Part shown: in pieces, positions 8,320-17,675 of the stretch | How positions within the stretch are numbered: the first letter of the stretch is position 1 | Layout of the letters: each line of letters starts with the position of its first letter | Made by a program: the position numbers and the translations under genes | The notes under the pieces: model-generated | The model's input: the letters and a program-made list of their open reading frames with translations, nothing else | Database searches by the model: none | What the model was told of the DNA's origin: nothing | NCBI RefSeq assembly: GCF_900996225.1 | Contig: NZ_CAAJGL010000068.1 | Span: 1,674,001-1,738,000 of the forward strand | Length of the DNA: 64,000 bases | Source of the DNA: Paraburkholderia sp. BCC1884 | GTDB taxonomy: Bacteria; Pseudomonadota; Gammaproteobacteria; Burkholderiales; Burkholderiaceae | Reading direction: 5' to 3'

Positions 8320-8730
8320 TTGGCTGCGACACGCGCAACGCTAGTCGGCTACATGGCGTGGGATGAAGCGATCGGCGCGTTGTCGCTGTTCGGCGTCGCG
8401 TTGATCGTCGCCGGTTCCATTGCGGTTGCGATGCTCGGCAAGCAGGGCGAAGGGCCGCAAGCGAAACGACGTGACGGAGCGGAAGAAATGATCCGATGTC
8501 GCGACATCATTGTTTCGGATGCCAAACAATTGTCGGATGATATGAAGGAGGCCGCCAGGCGTTTTCGGACAACATCGCGTGCAGTATCGGACGATTCGGC
8601 GCCTGAGGACAGTAGGGGTGGAATGGAACGCATCCACATCGCTCACACTTTCGTAGGTGATTGGATCGGGCGGGAGTTCTCGCCTGTTAACCCTCCGATG
8701 AATTTTGGCAGGGAGACACGTTTTGCATAG
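8320..8730 (+). pseudogene. Probable C-terminal remnant of an EamA/DMT-family transporter
   Basis: The first 40 residues of this open frame (VGYMAWDEAIGALSLFGVAL and onward) resemble the last two helices of EamA-type drug/metabolite transporters, where a short Glu-containing turn precedes GaaLIlaGv. The following 90 residues look like neither a transporter nor any family I know. There is no full-length upstream part and no clear start: only a TTG at 8320 without a good ribosome site. I read it as the tail of a deleted transporter gene next to the AT-rich strip. It could instead be a small unknown protein. Confidence 0.45.
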
Positions 8731-9757
8731 CGAACCCAGAAAGATTGTTCTCACGGGCCTCGTTGTCAGCGCCGTTGCGATTGGGGCCTATGTTTCGCAG
8801 ACCGGCAGACCCTGGTTATCCGCCGACGACACCGGCTTGACGCGCGATGACGATACCTCCGGCCACGCGCGCGGCGACACCATCACCGGGGCCGTGACCG
8901 TCGGCCCGGTCGTCACTCGACATGCGTCGGCCGGCCCGGTTTCGGGCACTTCGCAGGCCGTGCGCGATGGCTCGCAGCGCAACGATCTCGCGGCGGCTCA
9001 GGTACAACTGGAGGCTGCCCGGGCCTCACGTCAGAACGACGAACGCGCTCTCGCGTTGCGCCGGGACGCTCAGGCGCGAGCGGATCGCGCACAGCAGACG
9101 GCGGACCGTGAACAAGCGGCGTCGACCGAGATGCGTGCGCCGGAAACGGCTTCGATCCCGAACCCGAACCCGACGTCGACGAAGGGCGGCCGATATGGCG
9201 AACGGCGCGGTGCTCGCCATGAACGTTCGGGCCGGGCGTCCAGCTACGCGCACGACCAGCGCACATTCGACACCTGGGTGGCGGGATTCGCCGGCAACGA
9301 CGCCGTGAGCAGCGGTACGGCGCGCGGCGGCGCGCCGATCGCGGCCCTGACCGCTGTGCCGCCATCAGCGCCGAAGGTGGGTCGGACCAAGGCCGGTGGG
9401 CCGGGTTTGCCGCCGCTACTGCCGGACCCGGCGCGCGCGGTGCAGGCGGCTCAATCAGCCCAAGCGACGCCACCGATGCAAGCCGCGCCGCTGACTTCGT
9501 CGGCCGCACCGACCCACAGCGCGCCATCGAGTCAGCAGGCCGAGTTGACTGCGCAAACCACGACGCCAGTCACGGTGATGCAGGCCGCACCTTCCGACGT
9601 TCCGCAGACCAGGGTCGACGGCGGCCCGAAGACCCGTGCTCAGGTTCAGGCGGAAATCATCCGCGCGCGCGGCGACGGCAGCCTCCCTGCGTTCGGCAAT
9701 CCGAACCCCGCCGGACCGGGCGGTGCGCCCAGCCTTACCATCGTCCCCGGTCCGTAA
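8723..9757 (+). CDS. Ala/Pro-rich membrane-anchored or exported protein, function unknown
   Basis: About 344 residues. I place the start at TTG 8723 because AGGGAGA (8709-8715) sits seven bases ahead; the frame is open to 8705. A single hydrophobic segment follows a short basic N-terminus (IVLTGLVVSAVAIGAYV), so the protein is either a signal-anchored inner-membrane protein or secreted. The remainder is low complexity: a charged stretch likely to form a coiled coil (about 95-140), then Ala/Pro/Gln/Thr-rich sequence to the end. I recognise no domain. It is convergent with surE. Confidence 0.6.
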   Translation: MHSEPRKIVLTGLVVSAVAIGAYVSQTGRPWLSADDTGLTRDDDTSGHARGDTITGAVTVGPVVTRHASAGPVSGTSQAVRDGSQRNDLAAAQVQLEAARASRQNDERALALRRDAQARADRAQQTADREQAASTEMRAPETASIPNPNPTSTKGGRYGERRGARHERSGRASSYAHDQRTFDTWVAGFAGNDAVSSGTARGGAPIAALTAVPPSAPKVGRTKAGGPGLPPLLPDPARAVQAAQSAQATPPMQAAPLTSSAAPTHSAPSSQQAELTAQTTTPVTVMQAAPSDVPQTRVDGGPKTRAQVQAEIIRARGDGSLPAFGNPNPAGPGGAPSLTIVPGP

Positions 9758-9781
9758 CGCGGCGAAAGCGGGCCCGCGTGG

Positions 9782-10561
9782 CTATTTCAGCGATTCAGCG
9801 AGCCGCGCGAAAGTCGGCTCGTCCGTGCGATCGAATGCAAGTGGCGTGACCGAGACACGGCCGGAGGCCACCACCGCGGTTTCACTATCAGGATCGTCGA
9901 CGCGCGCACCACGCTGAAAACGCAGCCAGTGATAAGCAATGCCGCGCGGATCGACCTGTGGCAAAACGTCGATATCTTCGACGAGTCCAACGCCTTGGCG
10001 AGTCGCAGTGAGCGGACCGGCCAGCGCCGCATCCACGTCGGGAAAATTGATGTTCAGGCAAGTCGGCGCGCTGTGCGCGATCGCCAGCAACTGTCGGATC
10101 ACGCCGGGCGCGAGCGCGCGCGCGGTGTCCCAGCGCACGTTGTCGCGGTCGCTGAAGGTCTGGCTCAGCGCGAAGGAAGGCAAGCCGAGCAGGAGGCCTG
10201 TCATCGCGGCGCCGACCGTGCCGGAAAACATCGTTTCCACGCCGAGATTGCCGCCGCGGTTGATGCCCGACAGAATCAGCGTGGGCGGCACTTCGCGCAT
10301 CAGATGACGTACACCCATCACGACGCAATCGCCGGGCGTGCCCGCCACGCCGAACCGCCGCTCGCCCTGACGACTGAGGCGCAATGGCGAATGCAGGCTG
10401 ATCGAATGCGACGTGCCGCTCTGATCGTGTTCGGGCGCGACCACCCAGACTTCATGCGCGAGCTCGGCGGCGACCGCTTCGAGCACGGCCAGACCGGGTG
10501 CATCGATACCGTCGTCGTTGGTCAGCAAAACTCGCGGCACTTTGGATTCATCGGCAGACAT
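9782..10561 (-). CDS. surE: SurE 5'/3'-nucleotidase
   Basis: 259 residues; divalent-metal phosphatase acting on nucleoside 5'- and 3'-monophosphates. The diagnostic N-terminus VLLTNDDGIDAPG gives the metal-binding Asn15-Asp16-Asp17. EHDQSGTSHS, SGINRGGNLG and the FSGTVGAA segment complete the active site. AGAGGAG lies eight bases before the ATG. The usual betaproteobacterial copy sits beside pcm/rpoS, which are absent here, so this may be a second copy. It lies 73 bases downstream of lrgB and could be its operon partner. Confidence 0.93.
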   Translation of the reverse strand: MSADESKVPRVLLTNDDGIDAPGLAVLEAVAAELAHEVWVVAPEHDQSGTSHSISLHSPLRLSRQGERRFGVAGTPGDCVVMGVRHLMREVPPTLILSGINRGGNLGVETMFSGTVGAAMTGLLLGLPSFALSQTFSDRDNVRWDTARALAPGVIRQLLAIAHSAPTCLNINFPDVDAALAGPLTATRQGVGLVEDIDVLPQVDPRGIAYHWLRFQRGARVDDPDSETAVVASGRVSVTPLAFDRTDEPTFARLAESLK

Positions 10562-10634
10562 CGCAATACGCTCCTCTTGGTGGGTTGGGGAAAACCGATC
10601 GGGTCGGCGTGAGCCCGGCAGCCGTCACGCGACA

Positions 10635-11375
10635 TCAGCCGCCCAGCCAGCGAGCCGCGAGCGGCATCAGAACGGGCACGACGAAGGCCGTGAACACGCC
10701 GTTCAAGCCCATGCCGAGTCCGGCGAAGGCGCCCATTTCCTCGCTGACCTGAAACGCGCGGGCCGTGCCGATGCCGTGCGAGGCGACCCCGAGCGCGAAC
10801 CCGCGCACCTCCGGCTCGACGATGCGCAAGGCGTTGAGAATGGCACGTGCGAACACCGCGCCGAACACGCCGGTGGAAATCACCAGCACAGCGGTCAACG
10901 ACGGAATGCCGCCGATCTCCGAGGCGACCGCCATCGCGATCGGCGTGGTAGCGGATTTGGGGGCGAGCGAAGCCAGCGTCTGATGCGAGGCGCCGAACAG
11001 CGCCGCCACGCCGACGGCGGAGACGATCGCCGTCAATGACCCGGCCACCAGTCCGCCGATCAGCGGCAAGGCAGAACGGCGCAATTTCGGCCATTGCCGG
11101 TAAAGCGGCAGCGCCAGCGCCACGGTCGCGGGACCGAGCAGAAAGTGGACGAATTGCGCGCCTTCGAAATACGTCGCGTAAGGGGTGCCGGTAAGTTCGA
11201 GCAGCGTCACGAGCAGCGCGACGGCGATCAGCACCGGATTGACGAGCGGATTGAAGCGCGCCTTCGCATAGAGCGTCTGCGCAATCAGATAGGCGACCAG
11301 CGTGATGGTCAGTCCGAGCAGGGGGCTCGCGGCAAGATAGACCCAGATCGCGCCGAGCCGCGGCATGGCGGTCAT
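10635..11375 (-). CDS. lrgB: LrgB/CidB-family membrane protein
   Basis: 246 residues, very hydrophobic, with the LrgB hallmarks PKSATTPIAMAVASEIGG and ASHGIGTARAFQ. LrgB partners with the holin-like LrgA; the pair has been tied to control of cell lysis and, in some bacteria, to export of short organic acids. The ATG start overlaps the lrgA stop in an ATGA (11372-11375), so translation is coupled. I take this start because the frame upstream is the antisense-like shadow of lrgA. Confidence 0.93.
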   Translation of the reverse strand: MTAMPRLGAIWVYLAASPLLGLTITLVAYLIAQTLYAKARFNPLVNPVLIAVALLVTLLELTGTPYATYFEGAQFVHFLLGPATVALALPLYRQWPKLRRSALPLIGGLVAGSLTAIVSAVGVAALFGASHQTLASLAPKSATTPIAMAVASEIGGIPSLTAVLVISTGVFGAVFARAILNALRIVEPEVRGFALGVASHGIGTARAFQVSEEMGAFAGLGMGLNGVFTAFVVPVLMPLAARWLGG

Positions 11376-11779
11376 GGCGTGGCCCCGGTCGCGGCCGGAT
11401 CGTGCCGCTGGCGGCGCAGCAAAGCACGCGTGACCAGCGCGGCCACCGCGATGGCCAGCGTCGTGCTCACCGCGATCGACACGATCACGGCTACGGCGTC
11501 GCCGCGAATCCGGCTCGCCGACACCATGATTCCGACGCCGGCCGGCACGAACAGCAAGGACAGATGGCGCAGCAATTCGAGCGCGGTTGGCTCGATCGCG
11601 TCGGCGGTCTGTGGACGTAGCATGAGGAAGCCGAACAACAGCAGCATGCCGATCACGGGTCCTGGCACCGGCAAGTGGAAGACGTACGAGACGCCTTCCC
11701 CGAGACATTGGAAAACGAGCAGGGTAGCGAGTGCGCCGAGCATGACGGTCTCCGGAACGTGAAACGGAAAATGCGTCAT
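11372..11779 (-). CDS. lrgA: LrgA/CidA-family holin-like membrane protein
   Basis: 135 residues with four hydrophobic helices and the family core FHLPVPGPVIGMLLLF, plus LLFVPAGVGIM. It is the small partner of LrgB and the first gene of the pair. The ATG at 11779 gives the usual family length; the frame is open to 11881 but the extra residues are basic and unlike the family. It is divergent from the epoxide hydrolase with 94 bases between, and no LytTR or LysR-type regulator is adjacent. Confidence 0.92.
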   Translation of the reverse strand: MTHFPFHVPETVMLGALATLLVFQCLGEGVSYVFHLPVPGPVIGMLLLFGFLMLRPQTADAIEPTALELLRHLSLLFVPAGVGIMVSASRIRGDAVAVIVSIAVSTTLAIAVAALVTRALLRRQRHDPAATGATP

Positions 11780-11873
11780 TGTGTACCATGCGCATAGCTT
11801 CGTGCTCTCACGCTGACAGCGCCGGCGGCGCGCCCCTCGCCCCTCATCTCTCATCCCGGAAGAACGAGTCGCC

Positions 11874-13037
11874 ATGCACATCGAACCGTTTCAGATTGCC
11901 GTCGCCGACCACGAGATCGACGATCTGCGCCGACGCGTCCGGGCAACGCGATGGGCGCCCGCCACCGCCGCGCCACCCTGGCAGCAGGGTGCCGACACCG
12001 GCTGGCTGCGCGAGCTGGCGGATTATTGGGCCACGCATTTCGATTGGCGCGAAGCCGAACGCCGCCTGAACCGGATGCCCCAGTTCATGACGGACGTGCA
12101 GGGCCAACGCGTGCATTTCGTGCATCGGCGTGGCGTGGGTCTTGCACCGTATCCGCTGGTGATCACGCATGGCTGGCCGGGGTCGTTCTTCGAGTTTCAT
12201 ACTTTGCTCGACCACCTCTGCGACCCGGTTGCATTCGGCGCCGATCCCGCTGACGCGTTCGACGTCGTCGTGCCCTCGCTGCCGGGTTTCGGGTTTTCGC
12301 CGGCGGCCGCGCAGGGCGGCACGTCGGCGTTTCAGGTGGCGGATCTGTGGGTGTCGCTCATGCAGGGACTCGGCTACGAGCGTTTCGGGGCGCAGGGCGG
12401 CGATCTGGGGGCGGGTGTGTCGGTGGCGCTGGCCGCGCGGCATGCCAGGGTGGTCGACGGCATTCATCTCAACTTCTTGCCGGGATCGTATGAGCCCGCG
12501 CTCGGCGCGGCGCAGAAGCCGCTTACGGCCGCCGAGGAAAACTTCCTGCGCGAGAAGAACGAGTGGGCCGCGCTCGAAGGCGGCTACGCCCACATGCATA
12601 GCACCAAACCGCAAACGCTCGCGGCGTCGCTCAACGATTCACCGGTGGGACTGGCTGCGTGGATCGGTGAAAAATTCCGTGCGTGGAGCGATTGCGATGG
12701 CGACGTCGAGCGGGTGTTTTCCAAAGACGAGTTGCTAACCAATATCTCGCTCTACTGGTACACGCAGAGCATGGGGTCGGCAATTCAGATGTATTGGGAA
12801 AACCGCTTGCAGCCGATGCGCTTTGCGCGTGAACCGCGGGTCATGCCGCCGGTGGGCTACGCGCATTTTCCGAAGGAACTGAGTCATCCGCCGCGCAGTT
12901 GGCTCGAACGAAGCTTCGATGTCGTGCAGTGGACCGACATGCCGAGCGGCGGACATTTCGCGGCCATGGAGAAGCCTGAATTGCTGGCTACGGAAATTCG
13001 CAAGTTCTTCCGGCCTCTGCGCAAAACGGGGCGGTAA
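11874..13037 (+). CDS. Epoxide hydrolase, alpha/beta-hydrolase fold with EHN domain
   Basis: 387 residues similar to microsomal-type epoxide hydrolases. The EHN domain covers about 1-110 (FQIAVADHEIDDLRRRVRAT). It is followed by the oxyanion loop THGWPGSFFEF (98-108), the nucleophile elbow GAQGGDLGAG with Asp177, and the late catalytic His in MPSGGHFAAMEKP near 363. It would open epoxides to diols through a covalent ester intermediate. Cytosolic, as no signal is seen. Substrate unknown; the nearby OYE, GST and AKR genes suggest xenobiotic or terpenoid handling. Confidence 0.93.
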   Translation: MHIEPFQIAVADHEIDDLRRRVRATRWAPATAAPPWQQGADTGWLRELADYWATHFDWREAERRLNRMPQFMTDVQGQRVHFVHRRGVGLAPYPLVITHGWPGSFFEFHTLLDHLCDPVAFGADPADAFDVVVPSLPGFGFSPAAAQGGTSAFQVADLWVSLMQGLGYERFGAQGGDLGAGVSVALAARHARVVDGIHLNFLPGSYEPALGAAQKPLTAAEENFLREKNEWAALEGGYAHMHSTKPQTLAASLNDSPVGLAAWIGEKFRAWSDCDGDVERVFSKDELLTNISLYWYTQSMGSAIQMYWENRLQPMRFAREPRVMPPVGYAHFPKELSHPPRSWLERSFDVVQWTDMPSGGHFAAMEKPELLATEIRKFFRPLRKTGR

Positions 13038-13389
13038 CTTGTTCGCGCGCCATCACTCAGGCATCTGCAATTATTGCGCAAAGCCCGCGGGCCTTTCGAA
13101 CTTCCACTTCGTTCGCGTTACGTCTCGCTGAGTTTTGGCGGAAAGGCAATGCTCGGACGTGAAACGATAGGTGATCGCTGATATCCGCGCCCCGGTTCAT
13201 CCGACTCCATCGTCGCAGATCAGCTCACCCGGCTCGGGCGTGACGCCATGAGGGCGCGAGCCGCGGACCGACTGCGCATTCTCGCGCGGGCTTGTGGTTT
13301 GTCCCACGAAATCTCTGTGGATCGACCTCCGGACAGTAACGGCAGCGCTAGTCAAAGCGAACCGTCGCTCACGCGTGGTGAGGAGCAAT
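13038..13389. other. Intergenic, no gene seen
   Basis: 352 bases between the epoxide hydrolase and the GT-A-like gene. A compact palindrome AAAGCCCGCGGGCCTTT near 13079-13095 could help end transcription but has no loop or T-tract. Short open frames here lack ribosome sites and family resemblance. Confidence 0.4.
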
Positions 13390-14364
13390 GTGAATCTCTT
13401 TCCTTGCACTCTTGTTTATGTCGATGTCGATGCGAAGCCGGGGCCCAATGCGACCAGTCGCGACCCGCTTTCGTACGTGAGCCAGGCGATCTGCCTGAAT
13501 AACAGCTTGCGACGCGTGGGTATGCCGACCTTGACCATCATGACCAACGCGCCGGCCGTCGTGGCCCAGCGGCTCGCCGGCATACGGCCGGAACACCGGC
13601 CCGCCGTGAGGACGCTCACGGCGACCATCGAATTGCCGAAGAACACGCCGTTCTATGCGGCGCATTTCAAACTGGACCTGATGGACCAGGTTGCCGAAAG
13701 CTTGCCCGCCGACACCATGCTGTTGCTGCTCGACGCGGATATGGTGGCGTTCCTTCCGCTGGAGCGCGATCTGATCGAGCGATGCGCGCAGGCGGGCCTT
13801 GGCGCCTTCGATATTTCGGATCAGGTTTTTCCGGCATACGGCAGCGAACGGGTGGTGGCGGATCTCGAGATCGTCGCGGACCAGCGGCTCAGAAATCCGC
13901 GCTGGTATGGGGGTGAATTTCTGCTCGCGACACCGGCTTCGTTGCGCCGCCTCGTGCCGCGCGCGCGCGCCAGTTACGCCCGCTATCTGAGCGAAAGCGC
14001 GCATCTCAAACATCACGGCGACGAAGCGTTCATCTCCGCCGCGCTCAACGCGCTGGTCGACGACGGGCAGACGCTGATCGAAGTCGGCGCGTATCAGGCC
14101 GTCGGCCGTCATTGGGTCGGCAACAATTATCGGGACCTGCGGTGGTTCCGCTGTTGCTCGTTCGTCCATCTGCCGGGCAGCAAGGCCTTGCTCGAAAAAG
14201 AAGCGCGTTTCTCCGACTTCGTGCCGGACCGTTTCTGGCGCCGCATGCGCGTAGCGCATCTGCGCGGGCGGGTGCGGCACGCCGTCAAGCGGATCGCCCG
14301 CATGCTCAGCGTGGAAAGACTCGCGACACTCTCCGCGTGTGCGCTACGCAGTGTGAAGAGCTAG
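13390..14364 (+). CDS. GT-A-fold glycosyltransferase-like protein, function unknown
   Basis: 324 residues from a GTG start at 13390, chosen because AGGAG lies at 13381-13385; the frame is open to 13294. A strand-rich N-terminus leads to LLLLDADMVAFLPL with a DxD-type Asp115-x-Asp117, the usual metal and nucleotide-sugar site of GT-A enzymes. Later GGEFLLATP and HHGDEAFISAALN resemble the acceptor-side loops of such enzymes. The C-terminus is basic and amphipathic and may sit on the membrane. No neighbouring polysaccharide genes support a pathway. Confidence 0.6.
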   Translation: MNLFPCTLVYVDVDAKPGPNATSRDPLSYVSQAICLNNSLRRVGMPTLTIMTNAPAVVAQRLAGIRPEHRPAVRTLTATIELPKNTPFYAAHFKLDLMDQVAESLPADTMLLLLDADMVAFLPLERDLIERCAQAGLGAFDISDQVFPAYGSERVVADLEIVADQRLRNPRWYGGEFLLATPASLRRLVPRARASYARYLSESAHLKHHGDEAFISAALNALVDDGQTLIEVGAYQAVGRHWVGNNYRDLRWFRCCSFVHLPGSKALLEKEARFSDFVPDRFWRRMRVAHLRGRVRHAVKRIARMLSVERLATLSACALRSVKS

Positions 14365-14384
14365 CGGCGCGCCGGCGGCATCGG

Positions 14385-15467
14385 TCACATTTTTACGTCG
14401 ACGCGTCCATAGACGCCGTCTGTTTCCTGATTCGGCCCAGCGGCAAAAAACAGCGTGTTGACCGGCTGGTTGCTGAGCCCGTTGCCGAACGCGATGCCCC
14501 ACAAGCCACGCTGCACGAACGTGTTGCCCGCCGGCAGATTGATCGCGCCGAGCGGCTGGCCGCTCACCGAATCGAACGCGTTGATCGTGCCGTCGCCGAA
14601 GTTGCCGATCAGCACGTCGCCGCTGAAGCGGCCGAAATTGGCCGGTGCCTGGGTGATGCCCCACGGCGCATTCAGCACCCCCGCCGAAGCGAAGCGCTGC
14701 AACAGATTGCCCGCCGTATCGAAGACGTCGACGAAACCGAGCCCGGCGCCGTCGACATTGTCGTGCGCGGCCGCGTCCTGTTTGGCGTAGGTGACGAAGA
14801 GTTTCGTGCCGATCGCCTGGATGCCGAACGGCGCGAATCCCGCTGGAATCGACGCGTCCTGGAATGTTCCTGCCGCGGACATTTTCGCAAAATTTTTGTC
14901 GAACACGTCGATGCGGTTGTTATGAAAGTCGGTGGCGTAGAGAAAATTGGCACCGCCGTTGCTGGCGAGTGCCAGGCCTTTATAGACCGCACCCGCGCTA
15001 CCGTTGTCGACCATGACGAAGGCGTTGGTGGGCCCGACCGTGGGCGCCCACGCGGTGATCGTGCCGCCTTCGCCGGCGAAGACGAACGCGCCGACGCCGG
15101 ACTTTGGACCTTGTGTCACGACGAAATCGGTCGTGCCGTTGAACACGATGCCGGTCGGATTCGCGGGTCCGTTGATTCCGTTCGGAATGCTGACAACCAG
15201 TGATTGCGGTACACCGTTGCCGTCGTAGAGCGTCGCCACCGAGGTGGCGTTATCCGCGACCCAGACGAATCCCTTCGGATTGAACGCCACACCCCACGCA
15301 TTTTTCAGGTTAGGGTCCGTATGCGGCGCCGGGACCGCGCCGTCGGACACCAGGGTGGTCGAGGTGAACGAGGGCAGGCTGATCGTATTCGAGCCACCGC
15401 ACGCGACGAGACTCACCAGGGCCGGGACGCCCACGATGGCGCCCAATACCGTAAGCAGAGACTTCAT
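14385..15467 (-). CDS. TIGR03118-type secreted lipoprotein (NHL/beta-propeller-like)
   Basis: 360 residues with a lipoprotein signal (SLVAC, Cys23, then Gly-Gly) and repeated strand motifs of propeller character: NAWGVAFNPKGFVWVADN, NPTGIVFN, APFGIQAIGTKLFVTYA, APWGITQAP and RGLWGIAFGNG. This pattern matches the TIGR03118 family, whose members are extracytoplasmic and of unknown function. Monocistronic by appearance, on the same strand as the YkgJ-like gene. Confidence 0.82.
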   Translation of the reverse strand: MKSLLTVLGAIVGVPALVSLVACGGSNTISLPSFTSTTLVSDGAVPAPHTDPNLKNAWGVAFNPKGFVWVADNATSVATLYDGNGVPQSLVVSIPNGINGPANPTGIVFNGTTDFVVTQGPKSGVGAFVFAGEGGTITAWAPTVGPTNAFVMVDNGSAGAVYKGLALASNGGANFLYATDFHNNRIDVFDKNFAKMSAAGTFQDASIPAGFAPFGIQAIGTKLFVTYAKQDAAAHDNVDGAGLGFVDVFDTAGNLLQRFASAGVLNAPWGITQAPANFGRFSGDVLIGNFGDGTINAFDSVSGQPLGAINLPAGNTFVQRGLWGIAFGNGLSNQPVNTLFFAAGPNQETDGVYGRVDVKM

Positions 15468-15553
15468 GACCGCACCTCACTGACATGACAAAAGGCCATT
15501 GCGGTGATTGAACGTGCGGTGTGGCGGCTTTATTCCTTCGCTTGAGAAGTTTT

Positions 15554-16327
15554 TCAGGCGGCGGCCGGAAAAAAGCCGAGATAGCGGAAGCTGCCGGTCG
15601 TCTCAGGCTGATCGGGTTCGCTGCTTGCCTCGACCGAGCGCAGGGCGTCCAGCGTCGTCGCGCGATTCGATACGAAGGTCCATTGCGCTGCGCCGCTCCC
15701 GACTGTCCGCGGGTTCGCTCGCACCTGCTGAATGGCCGCGAGAAGGGCGCCGCTGTCGGGCGTGTGCATGACGAAACCCTCGTTTGCGAGCGCGGCCCGG
15801 TTCAAGCCGAGTGCCTCGCAAAGTTGCATGCGCAGCACAGCCTCGTCCTGATTCGCGCGACGTGATTCGCCGATCAGGCGGCGCGTCGTGTCATCGACCA
15901 GCACGCCCTGTCTTTGCAGCGGTTTGCCCTGCCATGCTTCCGGCGGGCATTCCTTGTTGGCCGTGGCCAGCGTAACGAAAGGATTGATCTCGGCGGGATA
16001 AATCCGGCATACCCGCGGCCTGTCTTCATAAATGCCGCATCGCATATCGGCGCCCAGATTCGGGCAGGGCCCCGTGAATGCGCCGGCGAGCGTGATCGAA
16101 ATGCGCACGGGCAAGGTGCCGCTCATGGCGGGCGACGAGCGCACTTTTCTGTATTCGGCAAGTTCGTCGCCGGGCGCGGGGTCGACCGGCCAGGGAATCG
16201 CCTCGCACAGCAGTTCCATCTTCGCGCCGCGGGCAAGCCAGTCGCTCGCTTCGGCCAGCGTGAGCGGCAGGCGCAAATCGTGGCAACACTTGCCACAGGC
16301 GGTGCATTCGAAATCGATGTCGTTCAC
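15554..16327 (-). CDS. YkgJ-family cysteine-cluster protein
   Basis: 257 residues from GTG at 16327, picked because GAGGGAG lies six bases ahead and the protein then begins right at the family motif. Cysteines form the family pattern: CTACGKCC at 8-15, CPNLG and CGIYEDRPRVCRIYP in the middle, and CPPEAW later. These proteins are thought to bind Zn or an Fe-S cluster; function unknown. Cytosolic. The frame is open upstream to 16432, but those residues do not resemble the family. Confidence 0.85.
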   Translation of the reverse strand: MNDIDFECTACGKCCHDLRLPLTLAEASDWLARGAKMELLCEAIPWPVDPAPGDELAEYRKVRSSPAMSGTLPVRISITLAGAFTGPCPNLGADMRCGIYEDRPRVCRIYPAEINPFVTLATANKECPPEAWQGKPLQRQGVLVDDTTRRLIGESRRANQDEAVLRMQLCEALGLNRAALANEGFVMHTPDSGALLAAIQQVRANPRTVGSGAAQWTFVSNRATTLDALRSVEASSEPDQPETTGSFRYLGFFPAAA

Positions 16328-16636
16328 CCAAACTCCCTCAAAAGAATCAGCGTGGCGCTTAGTCGGGAGAAGGGCCAGAGTCTGACAACCAATCTGAAAA
16401 AATAATCGTCCGGGTGCTACTGACCCGCACAAACAGTCGACATGTCCGGGCGCTTACGTCACCGTGCAAGCGTATGTTCGGCGTGGCGCGAAGAATTCGT
16501 CGGCGCACAATATAAACCAGGAATCGCACTACGTCATCGAGGTATCGCGATGCCTTCGTTCATGAAAGCTTTCGTTTGGATAACGACAGGATGAACCGGC
16601 GGTCGCCGTGACCTTGCCGATATTCAAGGACAATCA

Positions 16637-17629
16637 ATGGCATTTTCATCGAACGACGATACACCACGCGATAACAGGCGTCGCTTTCTGCGCACGACAG
16701 GGCGTGCGGCGATCGGCCTGCCGCTGTCATTCGTGTTGCCGCGCCTGACTGCCGCTCAGGTGCAAAGCCACGCTCCGGCGCAGATCGAGTCGACGCCCTT
16801 GCCGAAAATGGCCCGGCGCGCGATTCCCTCCACCGGCGAACGGCTGCCCGTGGTTGGCTGCGGCACCTGGCGTACCTTCGATGTCGGCGACGATCCCGCC
16901 GGCCGCGCCCAACTCGCAGAGGTGTTGCGCATCCTGTTCGAAGCGGGCGGCGCCGTGATCGATTCATCGCCGATGTACGGCTCGTCGGAAGCGGTGGCCG
17001 GGGCCTTGCTCACGCAACTCGATGCACACGGCAAGGCTTTCGTCGCTACCAAGGTGTGGACCGAAGGGCGCGAGGCCGGCATCGCACAAATGGAGGAATC
17101 GATGCGGCGCTTCCAGCAATCGCGCGTCGATCTGATGCAGGTGCATAACCTGCTCGACTGGCGCACGCAACTTGCCACGCTGCGCGACTGGAAAGCGCGC
17201 GGGCGGATTCGCTATACCGGCATTACGCACTACACGTCGAGCGCATTCGGTGAGGTCGCTTCGGTGATGCGCAGTGAAAAACCCGATTTCGTCCAGATCA
17301 ACTACGCCGCCGACGACCGCACGGCCGAAAAGCATATCTTGCCGCTCGCCGCAGAGTTGGAGATAGGCGTCGTGATCAATCAGCCGTTTGGCGGCGGCGG
17401 TCTGCTCGCGCGCGTGACCAACACGCCGTTGCCAGCGTGGGCCGCGGAAATCGACTGCACGAGCTGGGCGCAGGTTCTCCTCAAATTCGTCCTCGCGCAA
17501 CCGGCGGTAACGGTCGTGATTCCCGGTACGGGACGTCCGCAATACATGGCGGACAATGTTCGCGCGGGCTCAGGGCCGTTGCCCGATAAAGCCATGCGCG
17601 CGCGAATCGTCGCAGCGGTAAGCGGCTGA
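16637..17629 (+). CDS. Aldo/keto reductase with Tat-type signal
   Basis: 330 residues. The N-terminus has a twin-arginine motif (NRRRFLRTTG, 13-22) and a hydrophobic stretch ending near 40 with TAAQ, so the enzyme is likely folded in the cytosol and exported. The AKR tetrad is present: Asp and Tyr in DSSPMYGSSE, Lys in ATKVWTEGR and His in LMQVHNLLDW. The NADPH site VVIPGTGRPQYMADNV is near the end. An exported NADPH-dependent enzyme is unusual and needs a periplasmic cofactor source. It is convergent with the GST gene and belongs to a local redox cluster. Confidence 0.9.
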   Translation: MAFSSNDDTPRDNRRRFLRTTGRAAIGLPLSFVLPRLTAAQVQSHAPAQIESTPLPKMARRAIPSTGERLPVVGCGTWRTFDVGDDPAGRAQLAEVLRILFEAGGAVIDSSPMYGSSEAVAGALLTQLDAHGKAFVATKVWTEGREAGIAQMEESMRRFQQSRVDLMQVHNLLDWRTQLATLRDWKARGRIRYTGITHYTSSAFGEVASVMRSEKPDFVQINYAADDRTAEKHILPLAAELEIGVVINQPFGGGGLLARVTNTPLPAWAAEIDCTSWAQVLLKFVLAQPAVTVVIPGTGRPQYMADNVRAGSGPLPDKAMRARIVAAVSG

Positions 17630-17675
17630 CGATTCGCGCGCGGCGGAGTGCCGTGCCACCTCGGCGATGCCTCGG

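Noticed and set aside
13079..13095. Palindrome AAAGCCCGCGGGCCTTT as a terminator
   Set aside because: No loop and no T-tract; kept only as a note in the intergenic entry.
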